Source of the DNA: an uncultured Bacteroidales bacterium
GTDB lineage: Bacteria > Bacteroidota > Bacteroidia > Bacteroidales > Paludibacteraceae
DNA: 64,000 bases
Assembly (NCBI GenBank): GCA_900321605.1
Contig: ONWR01000010.1
Span: 51,620 to 115,619, forward strand
Direction: 5' to 3'
Within the stretch, counting starts at the first letter, position 1, and the number at the start of each line of letters is the position of its first letter. Positions 16,753-24,829 of this stretch are shown here, in pieces. The position numbers and the translations under genes are program-made. The notes under the pieces were generated by a model. The model had not been told where the DNA came from, did no database searches, and worked only from the letters and a program-made list of their open reading frames with translations.

Positions 16753-18237
16753 ATGAAACTGATAAAGAAAATAGACATTTATTTGCTCCGGAATTTTCTG
16801 GGGCTGTTTTTGGCTACGTTCTTTATCGCGATATTCATTCTGCTGATGCAGTTCATGTGGATGCACGTGAACGATTTAGTGGGTAAGGGTATCGAGATCA
16901 GCGTCTTGGCGGAGTTTTTCATCTATGCCTGCGCATCGGTGGTACCGCTCGCTTTGCCGCTCGCTATTCTTCTTAGTTCGCTGATCTCGTTTGGTAACCT
17001 TGCCGAGAAATTCGAGTTGACGGCGATGAAAGCGGCGGGTATATCCCTCTTCCGCATCATGCGACCGTTAGCGATCGCGGTAGCAATGCTGAGTGTCGGG
17101 GCTTTCTTTTTCAGCAATAACATCCTGCCCAAATCGCAGATGAAGCTCTGGGCGCTTATCTTCTCACTGCGTCAGAAGAGCCCTGAGTTGGAGATCCCGG
17201 TAGGGGAGTTTTACGACCAGATCAGCGGCTATCACATCTTCGTTCGCGAGAAGACCTCGAAAGGCGATCTGCTGAACATGATGATCTATGACTACTCGGG
17301 CGGTTTTGATAACGCGAAAGTGATGGTAGCGGATACAGGTCACTTGGCTGCCAGCAAGGACAAACGGTACCTGATCTTGGATTTGTCGCAAGGCGAGTCG
17401 TTTGAGAACCTCGACGCGCAGCAGCAACGCACCACCGGTACGTCGCAGAGTATTCCGTACCGAAGAGAGACCTTCTCCCACAAGCGTATCTTGATAGATT
17501 TTGCTACCGATTTCAGCCGGTACGACGAGTCCGTTTTGGCGGATCAGCATGTGAGCAAGGATTTCAAAAGGCTCAACGAGTCGATCGACTCCATGCGCGT
17601 GGTAGCCAACGAACGAAGCCATGAGCAGAGTTGTAAACTGCTGCAAGAGCGCTATTTCGGACGTGAGACAGGCAGAACGGCGGTACTGCCGGAGAAAGTG
17701 ACGCAAGACGAGAAACGCATCTACAACCTCGATTCGCTTTGGAACAGTCTGGATGCCGTGCGTAAGAACCAAGTACTGACCTTGGCGGAGGAGAAAGCGC
17801 ACACCTACGGCGATCAGATAGCTTATAACTCCATCATGTTGGACGATGCGGAGCGTTATATCCGCAAGCATCAGATAGAGCTCTACCGTAAGTTCACCTT
17901 GGCTTTTGCGTGTCTGATCTTTTTCTTCATCGGTGCTCCGCTCGGCGCGATCATCCGAAAAGGCGGTTTGGGCGCACCGGTGGTGATCTCGGTGGTGATG
18001 TTCATCGTCTATTATATCATCGACAACACCGGATATAAGATGGCGCGTGAGGCGTTGTGGCCGTGTTGGGCAGGTATGTGGCTCAGTTCGTTTGTGCTGC
18101 TGCCGATAGGTATGTTCCTGACCTACAAAGCCGCTACCGACTCGCCGCTCTTTAACCCCGAAGCGTGGGTAATTACGTGGAAACGATTCTGGGGAAAAAT
18201 TCATAATTCACAATTCACAATTCACAAAGCGTCATAG
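16753..18237 (+). CDS. lptG: LptF/LptG family permease (YjgP/YjgQ)
   Basis: Inner-membrane permease subunit of the LptB2FG ABC transporter, which extracts lipopolysaccharide and passes it to the periplasmic bridge. Three N-terminal membrane helices (LGLFLATFFIAIFILLMQFM; SVVPLALPLAILLSSLISFG; LAIAVAMLSVGAFFF), the coupling motif ELTAMKAAGIS, a periplasmic beta-jellyroll (about 130-360) and three C-terminal helices. 494 residues is long for the family because the periplasmic domain carries an additional helical stretch. The last 13 residues (KIHNSQFTIHKAS) are encoded by a 7-base tandem repeat, so the native stop was probably overrun. LptF and LptG cannot be told apart by eye. Confidence 0.88.
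   Translation: MKLIKKIDIYLLRNFLGLFLATFFIAIFILLMQFMWMHVNDLVGKGIEISVLAEFFIYACASVVPLALPLAILLSSLISFGNLAEKFELTAMKAAGISLFRIMRPLAIAVAMLSVGAFFFSNNILPKSQMKLWALIFSLRQKSPELEIPVGEFYDQISGYHIFVREKTSKGDLLNMMIYDYSGGFDNAKVMVADTGHLAASKDKRYLILDLSQGESFENLDAQQQRTTGTSQSIPYRRETFSHKRILIDFATDFSRYDESVLADQHVSKDFKRLNESIDSMRVVANERSHEQSCKLLQERYFGRETGRTAVLPEKVTQDEKRIYNLDSLWNSLDAVRKNQVLTLAEEKAHTYGDQIAYNSIMLDDAERYIRKHQIELYRKFTLAFACLIFFFIGAPLGAIIRKGGLGAPVVISVVMFIVYYIIDNTGYKMAREALWPCWAGMWLSSFVLLPIGMFLTYKAATDSPLFNPEAWVITWKRFWGKIHNSQFTIHKAS
18199..18226. repeat. 7-base tandem repeat (attcaca) at the lptG 3' end
   Basis: Four units: attcata, attcaca, attcaca, attcaca. They are translated as the final residues of the permease and run directly into the palindromic element at 18219-18312. 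Confidence 0.85.
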
Positions 18238-18312
18238 GGGCTTTTGTACAAACAGAAGAGTCCGTACGGGTTTTAAAACATTGTACCAAATTCCGTAAGC
18301 CCTTTGTGAATT
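18219..18312 (+). repeat. Palindromic element, copy 1 (left of ribBA)
   Basis: About 94 bases. Outer arms AATTCACAAAG (18219-18229) and CTTTGTGAATT (18302-18312), second arms GGGCTT (18238-18243) and AAGCCC (18297-18302), and a central CGTACG. An ungapped reverse-complement match lies at 19645-19735 (about 14 differences over 90 positions by eye). Size and terminal inverted repeats resemble a MITE or a REP-like element. No target duplication is obvious because tandem repeats border it. Confidence 0.8.
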
Positions 18313-18339
18313 GATAATTGATAATTAATAATTGAAATT

Positions 18340-19602
18340 ATGAAAATAAATACTATAGAAGAAGCATTGGACGATTTCCGACAAGGACAGTTTGTCATTG
18401 TCGTAGATGACGAGGATCGCGAGAACGAAGGCGATTTCATCATTGCGGCAGAGAAGATCACGCCGGAGAAAGTCAATTTTATGTTACAACACGGACGCGG
18501 TGTGCTCTGCTGTCCGATCACAGAGCGTCGTTGCGCAGAGTTGGATCTGATGCATCAGGTAGCGAACAACACCTCGATGCTCGGTACACCGTTCACGGTG
18601 ACGGTAGATAAGTTAGAGGGTTGCACGACGGGTGTGTCGGCTGCCGACCGAGCAGCTACTATCCGCGCCTTGGCAGACCCCTCCAGCAAGCCTGAGACCT
18701 TCGGTCGTCCCGGACATATCAATCCGCTCTACGCCAAGGCAGGCGGTGTGCTGCAACGCGCAGGACACACCGAAGCCGGTGTCGATTTAGCGCGTCTGGC
18801 AGGTCTGCAGCCTGCGGCGGCGCTGATTGAGATCATGAACGCCGATGGCACGATGGCTCGTATGCCGCAGTTGCAGGAAGTAGCGAAAGAGTTCGGACTG
18901 AAGATCATCACGATTAAAGATTTAATCGAGTACCGATTAAATCATGAATTCAGAAGTCAGAATTCAGAATTCAGAAGTCAGAAATCTGAAATCTCAAATC
19001 TGAATACTTCTCTTATCGAACGCGGTGAGACGGTCTTTCTGCCGACTGAGAACGGCGAGTTCTTGCTCACCCCCTTCCGCGATCTGACGACCGGTCTGGA
19101 GCACGTGGTACTGACCAAAGGCACATGGAACGCCGACGAACCGGTGCTCTGTCGCGTACACTCCAGTTGCATGACCGGTGACGTGTTCGGCTCCAAGCGT
19201 TGTGAGTGCGGCGAACAGCTCGCCAAGGCGATGCAGATGATCGAGAAAGAAGGGCGAGGCATCATCGTCTATATGAACCAAGAGGGACGAGGCATCGGAC
19301 TCATGAATAAGATACGCGCCTATAAACTGCAGGAGCAAGGCGAGGACACCGTGGAGGCAAACGTACACCTCGGTTTCCGTCCCGACGAACGCGATTACGG
19401 CGTAGGCGCACAGATCCTCCGCGAAATGGGTGCCCTTAAACTAAGACTCATGACCAATAATCCCGTCAAAAGGGTAGGTTTGGAGAGTTACGGCATCGAA
19501 ATCGTTGAGAATGTGCCGATTGAGATTCAACCAAACCGCTGGAACGAACGCTATATGCGTACCAAAAAGGAGAAAATGCACCACAATCTCCAACTCGTTT
19601 AA
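18340..19602 (+). CDS. ribBA: Bifunctional 3,4-dihydroxy-2-butanone-4-phosphate synthase / GTP cyclohydrolase II
   Basis: Supplies both precursors of riboflavin. The N-terminal RibB domain (1-200) converts ribulose 5-phosphate to dihydroxybutanone phosphate: [45 protein letters not shown]. The C-terminal RibA domain (about 225-420) opens GTP: zinc ligands in [36 protein letters not shown] and [13 protein letters not shown]. The linker, residues about 203-221, is unlike the family: it is encoded by eight 7-base tandem units (18948-19003). The gene is flanked by the inverted palindromic elements at 18219 and 19645. No FMN riboswitch is visible in the short leader. Confidence 0.97.
   Translation: MKINTIEEALDDFRQGQFVIVVDDEDRENEGDFIIAAEKITPEKVNFMLQHGRGVLCCPITERRCAELDLMHQVANNTSMLGTPFTVTVDKLEGCTTGVSAADRAATIRALADPSSKPETFGRPGHINPLYAKAGGVLQRAGHTEAGVDLARLAGLQPAAALIEIMNADGTMARMPQLQEVAKEFGLKIITIKDLIEYRLNHEFRSQNSEFRSQKSEISNLNTSLIERGETVFLPTENGEFLLTPFRDLTTGLEHVVLTKGTWNADEPVLCRVHSSCMTGDVFGSKRCECGEQLAKAMQMIEKEGRGIIVYMNQEGRGIGLMNKIRAYKLQEQGEDTVEANVHLGFRPDERDYGVGAQILREMGALKLRLMTNNPVKRVGLESYGIEIVENVPIEIQPNRWNERYMRTKKEKMHHNLQLV
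18948..19003. repeat. 7-base tandem repeat inside ribBA linker (attcaga/agtcaga)
   Basis: Eight consecutive 7-base units: attcaga, agtcaga, attcaga, attcaga, agtcaga, aatctga, aatctca, aatctga. It encodes the Ser/Arg/Glu/Asn-rich linker between the two enzyme domains and keeps the frame open. Confidence 0.9.
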
Positions 19603-19623
19603 GAACTTTGGCACGGAATTTGA

Positions 19624-19644
19624 ACAATGTACAATGTACAATGT
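19624..19644. repeat. 7-base tandem repeat (acaatgt)
   Basis: Three exact acaatgt units after the ribBA stop, running directly into palindromic element copy 2. Confidence 0.85.
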
Positions 19645-19735
19645 ACAAAGGGCTTTGGGAGTTTGGTACAGCGTTTTAAGATACGTACGGATTTTTCAGT
19701 TTGTACAAAAGCCCATAGGACGCTTTGTAAATTGT
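19645..19735 (-). repeat. Palindromic element, copy 2 (right of ribBA, inverted)
   Basis: Reverse-oriented homologue of 18219-18312. Shared blocks include caaagcgtc, ggcttttgtacaaac, tccgtacg, ttaaaac, tgtaccaaa and aagccctttgt. Similarity continues into an attgtga tandem repeat (19732-19756) on the outer side, as in copy 1. Confidence 0.8.
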
Positions 19736-19768
19736 GAATTGTGAATTGATAATTAAAATTTAACGATT

Positions 19769-21043
19769 ATGAAACGATTAACTACACTTTTGATGACGCT
19801 GATGCTGATGTGTGCAGCGTTGTGGGCAGACGAAACAGTGACGGTTTCTGCCAACAGTTCGGACATCTCTGAAGGACTGGACTTAAAGGTGGTAGCTAAG
19901 CTCTTTGCAGAAGCTAAGAACCTTGAGGAGTTCGAGACGATGCTCAACAACCCCGACAGCGCATTCTGCAACCTCGATCTCAACGGAGACGGACAAGTGG
20001 ATTATCTGCGCGTAGTAGAGACCGGCGAGGGCAACAAACGACTGATCGTTTTGCAGGCTATACTCGCCAAAGATATCTACCAAGACGTAGCTACCATCTA
20101 TGTCGAGAAAGACGAGAATGAGCAAGTCACAGTACAGGTAGTCGGCGATGAGTATATATATGGTACCAACTATATCATCGAACCGGTGTACGTCTATCGT
20201 CCTGTTATATATGATTGGTTCTGGGGAACCACTTGGGTAGCATGGCATTCACCTTGGTATTGGGGTTATTACCCTGGTTGGTGGTACGTACACTCCTGTT
20301 GGGCACATGATTGGTATTGGCATCACTGCTACGCCTACCATCATCACCACCACTGCTGTTCGTTCCGTCCGGGACGCGAGATCCGTCACGGTTACCGTGA
20401 GTTACACAGCGGTGTAGCACGCAGAGATTTAGCAGCGGCTCGTCCGGATCGTTCGTTCGAACGTCGTAACGTAGGAATGACCAACGCTCGTGAGATCCGC
20501 AGAACATCCGCAGCACAAGCTCGTGTAGCCTCCCGTGAGGCATCGTCGGCAAGCCGCAGTGCAGGCGTCAGCGGTCGCTCAGCCGGAGTCAACAGCCGTA
20601 CTTTCGGTAGCCAGACTACTGCAGCCGCACGCTCGGCATCCGCAAGTCGTTCAACAGTTTCCCGTTCAGAGTCCGCTCGTAGCGCAGGATCGTCTTCGGT
20701 TTCTCGCTCTGCAGGATCGACCGCAGGTACCCGTTCCGCAACAGCTACTACCCGTTCTGCAGCATCGACCGCAGGTACGCGTTCCGCTACCGCAACTACC
20801 CGTAGCTCCAGTTCCGTACAACGTTCGCCTGCATCCAGCTCGTACCGCGGCAGTTCGTATAGCGGCAGCAGCCGTAGCAGCAGCTCGTACAGCGGCAGCA
20901 GTCGTAGCAGCAGTTCCTATTCCGGCAGCAGCCGTAGCAGCTACTCAGGTGGAGGTTTCTCCGGCGGCGGTGGTCGCTCCAGTGGAGGTTACTCCGGTGG
21001 CGGTAGCCGAGGCGGCGGAGGCAGTTCCGGAGGACGCAGATAA
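19769..21043 (+). CDS. Exported protein with W/Y/H-rich segment and Ser/Arg/Gly-rich tail
   Basis: 424 residues. Signal peptide (LTTLLMTLMLMCAALWA), then a conserved-looking domain (20-150) holding an EF-hand-like loop (NLDLNGDGQVDYLRVV). Next comes a segment dense in Trp, Tyr and His (GTTWVAWHSPWYWGYYPGWW; HHHHHCC) and a tail of about 220 residues made of Ser/Arg/Ala repeats (SAGTRSATATTRS-type units, SYSGSSRSS units) ending in Gly/Ser. Related exported proteins occur widely in Bacteroidales without a known role. The tail looks disordered and cell-envelope associated. A strong bidirectional terminator follows. Confidence 0.75.
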   Translation: MKRLTTLLMTLMLMCAALWADETVTVSANSSDISEGLDLKVVAKLFAEAKNLEEFETMLNNPDSAFCNLDLNGDGQVDYLRVVETGEGNKRLIVLQAILAKDIYQDVATIYVEKDENEQVTVQVVGDEYIYGTNYIIEPVYVYRPVIYDWFWGTTWVAWHSPWYWGYYPGWWYVHSCWAHDWYWHHCYAYHHHHHCCSFRPGREIRHGYRELHSGVARRDLAAARPDRSFERRNVGMTNAREIRRTSAAQARVASREASSASRSAGVSGRSAGVNSRTFGSQTTAAARSASASRSTVSRSESARSAGSSSVSRSAGSTAGTRSATATTRSAASTAGTRSATATTRSSSSVQRSPASSSYRGSSYSGSSRSSSSYSGSSRSSSSYSGSSRSSYSGGGFSGGGGRSSGGYSGGGSRGGGGSSGGRR

Positions 21044-21046
21044 GAT

Positions 21047-21076
21047 AAAAAAGGTGGTCGGGTGACCACCTTTTTT
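21047..21076. terminator. Bidirectional intrinsic terminator
   Basis: AAAAAAGGTGGTC-GGGT-GACCACCTTTTTT: a 7-base GC stem extended by A/T pairs, with a U-run in either direction. It serves the exported-protein gene on plus and aspA on minus. Confidence 0.93.
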
Positions 21077-21078
21077 AT

Positions 21079-21118
21079 GATTTGAGATTTGAGATTTGAG
21101 ATTTGAGATTTGAGATTT
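21079..21118. repeat. 7-base tandem repeat (gatttga)
   Basis: Between five and six exact gatttga units in the convergent gap, directly followed by a second array of another unit. Confidence 0.9.
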
Positions 21119-21121
21119 CTC

Positions 21122-21168
21122 TCATCCACTCATCCACTCATCCACTCATCCTCTCATCCTCTCATCCA
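21122..21168. repeat. 8-base tandem repeat (tcatccac)
   Basis: Six units, three tcatccac, two tcatcctc and one tcatccat, ending next to the aspA stop codon. Two unrelated arrays lie back to back here. Confidence 0.9.
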
Positions 21169-21171
21169 TTC

Positions 21172-22566
21172 TTAGTGCGAAGCAAGCATGCGAGCGGGAT
21201 CTAATAACTCATCGAGTTGCTCCTTGCTCAGCAAACCATGTTCCAGCACGAGATCATAGACACCGCGACCGGTCTCCAGCGCTTCCTTGGCAATCTTCGT
21301 CGAAGCTTTGTAACCGATAACCGGATTGAGGGCGGTGACGATACCAATAGAGTTGCGTACGGTATCGGCATTGTGCTCGCGGTTGATGGTGATACCGTCG
21401 ATACATTTCTCGCGGAGGATACCCATGACGTTACGCAGCCAAGTGATGGACTCGAAGATACACTCGGTGATGATCGGCTCCATGACATTGAGCTGTAGCT
21501 GTCCTGCCTCTGCTGCAAAGCAAACAGCGGTATCGTTACCAATGACCTTGAAGCATACTTGGTTCGTTACCTCGGGAATGACAGGGTTCACCTTACCCGG
21601 CATGATTGAGCTACCCGGAGCCATCGGCGGGAGGTTGATCTCATGCAGACCGCAACGCGGACCGGAAGCCATGAGACGCAGGTCATTACAGGTCTTGCTC
21701 AGTTTGACAGCGAGACGCTTGAGGGCTGCCGAATAGCTGACATACGCGCCGGTATCGGGAGTAGCCTCTACGAGGTCGCTGGCTTTGGAGAAAGGCTCGC
21801 CGGTCAGCTCACGTAGTTTCTGGGTGCATAGCTCTGCGTACCCGGCTACGGCATTCAGACCAGTACCGATAGCCGTACCGCCCATGTTGATCTCATAGAG
21901 CAGGTTGACGTTGCGCTCCAAGTTCGCTACCTCCTCTTCGAGGTTGTTGGCAAAGGCGTGAAACTCCTGTCCGCTGGTCATCGGCACAGCATCTTGCAGC
22001 TGCGTACGTCCCATCTTGATAGAATCGTTGAACTCGTCGCCTTTCTTGCGAAGAGACGCGATAAGGCGCTTCAATTCTTCTTCGAGACCGCGGTTCATGC
22101 GAATAAACGCATAGCGGAAAGCCGAAGGGTAAGCATCATTGGTCGATTGTGCGCAGTTCACATGGTCGTTCGGCGAGCAGTACTGATACTCTCCGCGTTG
22201 GTGTCCCATGATCTCCAGAGCACGGTTTGCAATCACCTCATTGGCGTTCATGTTCACGGTCGTACCTGCGCCGCCTTGTACCATGTCCGTCGGGAACTGG
22301 TCGTGCATCTTACCGTCAATGATCTCGCGGCATGCCTGAGCAATAGCTGCATGAATCTCATCCGGAATGATACCTAACTCATGGTTCGCCTCCACTGCCG
22401 CCAACTTGATGTACGCCATGGCGATGATGTACTCCGGGAAATCGGACATCTTCAGGTTCGATACCTTGTAGTTGTTAATGCCTCGTTGGGTTTGTACACC
22501 GTAGTAGGCTTCTGCGGGGACTTGCAACTCGCCCAGCAGGTCGGATTCAATACGATACTTTTCCAT
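21172..22566 (-). CDS. aspA: Aspartate ammonia-lyase
   Basis: Reversible deamination of L-aspartate to fumarate and ammonia in the cytosol; it feeds fumarate respiration and succinate production in anaerobic Bacteroidales. Fumarase/aspartase superfamily signature GSSIMPGKVNPVIPEV, plus the DMVQGGAGTTVNMNANEVIA, SPNDHVNCAQSTNDAYPSA and GRTQLQDAVPMTSGQEF blocks. The length of 464 residues is normal. It lies 27 bases downstream of ftsY on the same strand and ends at a bidirectional terminator. Confidence 0.96.
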   Translation of the reverse strand: MEKYRIESDLLGELQVPAEAYYGVQTQRGINNYKVSNLKMSDFPEYIIAMAYIKLAAVEANHELGIIPDEIHAAIAQACREIIDGKMHDQFPTDMVQGGAGTTVNMNANEVIANRALEIMGHQRGEYQYCSPNDHVNCAQSTNDAYPSAFRYAFIRMNRGLEEELKRLIASLRKKGDEFNDSIKMGRTQLQDAVPMTSGQEFHAFANNLEEEVANLERNVNLLYEINMGGTAIGTGLNAVAGYAELCTQKLRELTGEPFSKASDLVEATPDTGAYVSYSAALKRLAVKLSKTCNDLRLMASGPRCGLHEINLPPMAPGSSIMPGKVNPVIPEVTNQVCFKVIGNDTAVCFAAEAGQLQLNVMEPIITECIFESITWLRNVMGILREKCIDGITINREHNADTVRNSIGIVTALNPVIGYKASTKIAKEALETGRGVYDLVLEHGLLSKEQLDELLDPARMLASH

Positions 22567-22593
22567 ACGAATTTAAATTTAAGGGTTAATAAA

Positions 22594-23553
22594 TTATTTC
22601 ATCGATCCTAAAAGGGATTTGACAAATTCTACGCGGTTGAAGCACTGCAGGTCGGTCATCTGCTCGCCCAGACCGATATAGCGAACCGGTATCTTGAACT
22701 GATCGCTGATGCCAATGACCACACCGCCTTTGGCAGTACCGTCGAGTTTGGTAATCGCCAACGAAGTGACTTGCGTAGCGGCAGTGAACTGCCGTGCTTG
22801 CTCGAAAGCGTTCTGTCCGGTAGAGCCATCGAGGACGAGCATGACGTCATGCGGCGCATCGGGTACCACTTTCTGCATTACGTTCTTGATCTTGGTCAAC
22901 TCGTTCATGAGGTTGATCTTGTTATGGAGACGTCCTGCTGTGTCGATGAGTACGACATCGGCATCGTTCGCCTTGGCGGACTGCAGGGTGTCGAAAGCGA
23001 CCGACGCAGGGTCTGATCCTTGCTGCTGCTTGATGACCGGCACGCCGACGCGTTCTCCCCAGATACACAACTGCTCTACCGCTGCTGCGCGGAAGGTATC
23101 GGCTGCGCCGAGATACACTTTCTTGCCTGCCGCTTTGTACTGATGGGCGAGTTTGCCGATGGTAGTGGTCTTGCCGACGCCGTTCACACCCACCACCATG
23201 ATCACGTACGGTTTGGAGGGCAGCGGAGCGGAGAAATCAAGCACGTCTTCCACATTGTTCTCCTGCAGCAACTGTGCAATCTCATCCACCAAAAGGGCGT
23301 TGAGTTCGCTTGTACCGATATACTTGTCGCGTTTGACACGCTCTTGTACACGGGTGATGATGCGTAGTGTGGTCTCTACGCCGACATCAGAGGTGATAAG
23401 CGCCTCTTCAAGGTTATCCAGCACATCATCGTCAATCGTTGATTTACCGGCGATGGCGTGACTGATCTTACTGAGGACAGATTCCTTGCTCTTCTCGAGA
23501 CCTTTGTCGAGGGTCTCTTTCTTTTCTCTGTTGAATAATCCGAAAAATGCCAT
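22594..23553 (-). CDS. ftsY: Signal recognition particle receptor FtsY
   Basis: GTPase that docks SRP-ribosome complexes at the membrane for co-translational insertion. NG domain: P-loop VVGVNGVGKTTTIGKLA (about 120-136), DTFRAAAVEQL, DTAGRLHN and TKLDGTAKGG, ending VRYIGLGEQMTDLQCFN. The short N-terminus (MAFFGLFNREKKETLDKGL) lacks the long acidic A domain of the E. coli protein, as usual in Bacteroidota. 319 residues. It lies 15 bases downstream of the aminotransferase gene, so it may share the capsule transcript. Confidence 0.97.
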   Translation of the reverse strand: MAFFGLFNREKKETLDKGLEKSKESVLSKISHAIAGKSTIDDDVLDNLEEALITSDVGVETTLRIITRVQERVKRDKYIGTSELNALLVDEIAQLLQENNVEDVLDFSAPLPSKPYVIMVVGVNGVGKTTTIGKLAHQYKAAGKKVYLGAADTFRAAAVEQLCIWGERVGVPVIKQQQGSDPASVAFDTLQSAKANDADVVLIDTAGRLHNKINLMNELTKIKNVMQKVVPDAPHDVMLVLDGSTGQNAFEQARQFTAATQVTSLAITKLDGTAKGGVVIGISDQFKIPVRYIGLGEQMTDLQCFNRVEFVKSLLGSMK

Positions 23554-23568
23554 ATTATTACATTTTAG

Positions 23569-24816
23569 TTAGTGAATCAAATTATCTTTAATATTCTGTA
23601 TAATATACGATACATCTTCATCAGTAACCATAGGTCCGCTGGGCAAGCACAAACCGCGTTTAAAAAGTGACTCAGCTGTACCATTAATATATGCCGGAAC
23701 ACCCTTGAATACAGGTTGCTTATGCATAGGTTTCCAAAGCGGACGACTTTCTATTCCTGCCTTATCCAATTGAATACGCATAGCTTCAACATTACGGTTT
23801 GGTTCACAATCAGTATGAATCGTACCTCCGGAATGTACTACTCCTGCGGCTCCGCCTACTGCTCCGTGAACAGCTTCTTTGTATGTATCATCCTCTCCGC
23901 GTACGTGTAAATCTTCATCTAATAGGATTGTGCAAAGCCAATAATTGCTATCATGGTTCTCGGAGGGATTACTATGGAAAGATATGCCCGGAACATCCTT
24001 AAATGCATCCGCGTACATTTTGGCTATATGTTTGTGATGCGCTAAGTGCTCGTCAATGATTGTCATTTGACCGCGACCTATACCGGCACATATATTACTT
24101 AGGCGATAGTTGTAACCAATAGCCTCATGCTGGTAATACGAGTATGCTTCGCGTGCTTGAGTAGCAAGCCACATAATTTTATTTTTAGTTTCTGTATCTT
24201 TGCAGATCAGTGCTCCTCCGCCGGAAGTGGTAATCATCTTATTGCCGTTAAAGGAAAGGATTCCGAATTCGCCAAAGGTGCCTAATACTTGCCCTTTCCA
24301 CTTGCTACCAAATCCTTCTGCAGCGTCTTCGATTACCGTAATGCCATATTTGTCAGCAATAGTCATTATGGCATCAATATTGTACGGCATACCATACAGT
24401 GCAACAGGGATAATGGCTTTCGGATATTTGCCGGTTTTGGCTTTACGATCCACGATGGCTTGCTCAAGTAGGGCAGGATCCATATTCCAACTATCTTTCT
24501 CTGAATCGACAAAAACGGGCGTGGCTCCAACATAGGCTACAGGGTTAGCAGAAGCGCAAAAAGTGAAACTCTGACAAATCACTTCATCTCCGGCTTGTAC
24601 ACCGCAAGCGATCAATGCCAAATGTATAGCAGCAGTTCCGGCAGAAAGCGCAACTACTTCCTTGTTTTGCCCTACAAATCGTTTCAAATCATCTTCGAAA
24701 CCATTGACATTTGGTCCTAATGGAACTACCCAATTGGTGTCAAAAGCTTCTTGAATAAATTGTTGTTCCTTACCGCTCATATGAGCAAGGCATAAGTAAA
24801 TTCTTTTTTGCATCAT
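23569..24816 (-). CDS. DegT/DnrJ/EryC1 sugar aminotransferase (PglE-like)
   Basis: PLP enzyme predicted to transaminate a UDP-4-keto-6-deoxy-HexNAc to the 4-amino sugar, which the PglC-like transferase next door would load onto undecaprenyl phosphate. Motifs: VALSAGTAAIHLAL, EDAAEGFGSKWKG and the PLP lysine in SFNGNKMITTSGGG, then REAYSYYQHEAIGYNYRLSN. It ends with SRPLWKPMHKQPVF and GLCLPSGPMVTDEDV. Near residues 310-345 there is an unusual Gly/Ala/His-rich stretch (AVHGAVGGAAGVVHSGGTIH), not part of the common core. No matching 4,6-dehydratase (PglF) is encoded in the window. Confidence 0.9.
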   Translation of the reverse strand: MMQKRIYLCLAHMSGKEQQFIQEAFDTNWVVPLGPNVNGFEDDLKRFVGQNKEVVALSAGTAAIHLALIACGVQAGDEVICQSFTFCASANPVAYVGATPVFVDSEKDSWNMDPALLEQAIVDRKAKTGKYPKAIIPVALYGMPYNIDAIMTIADKYGITVIEDAAEGFGSKWKGQVLGTFGEFGILSFNGNKMITTSGGGALICKDTETKNKIMWLATQAREAYSYYQHEAIGYNYRLSNICAGIGRGQMTIIDEHLAHHKHIAKMYADAFKDVPGISFHSNPSENHDSNYWLCTILLDEDLHVRGEDDTYKEAVHGAVGGAAGVVHSGGTIHTDCEPNRNVEAMRIQLDKAGIESRPLWKPMHKQPVFKGVPAYINGTAESLFKRGLCLPSGPMVTDEDVSYIIQNIKDNLIH

Positions 24817-24829
24817 AACTATAATAGTG

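Noticed and set aside
18313-18339. FMN riboswitch ahead of ribBA
   Set aside because: The leader is too short and lacks the conserved RFN sequence blocks; it contains only attgata-type repeats and the palindromic element.
22567-22593. Promoter for aspA between ftsY and aspA
   Set aside because: The 27-base gap has no TAnnTTTG box; cotranscription with ftsY is more likely.
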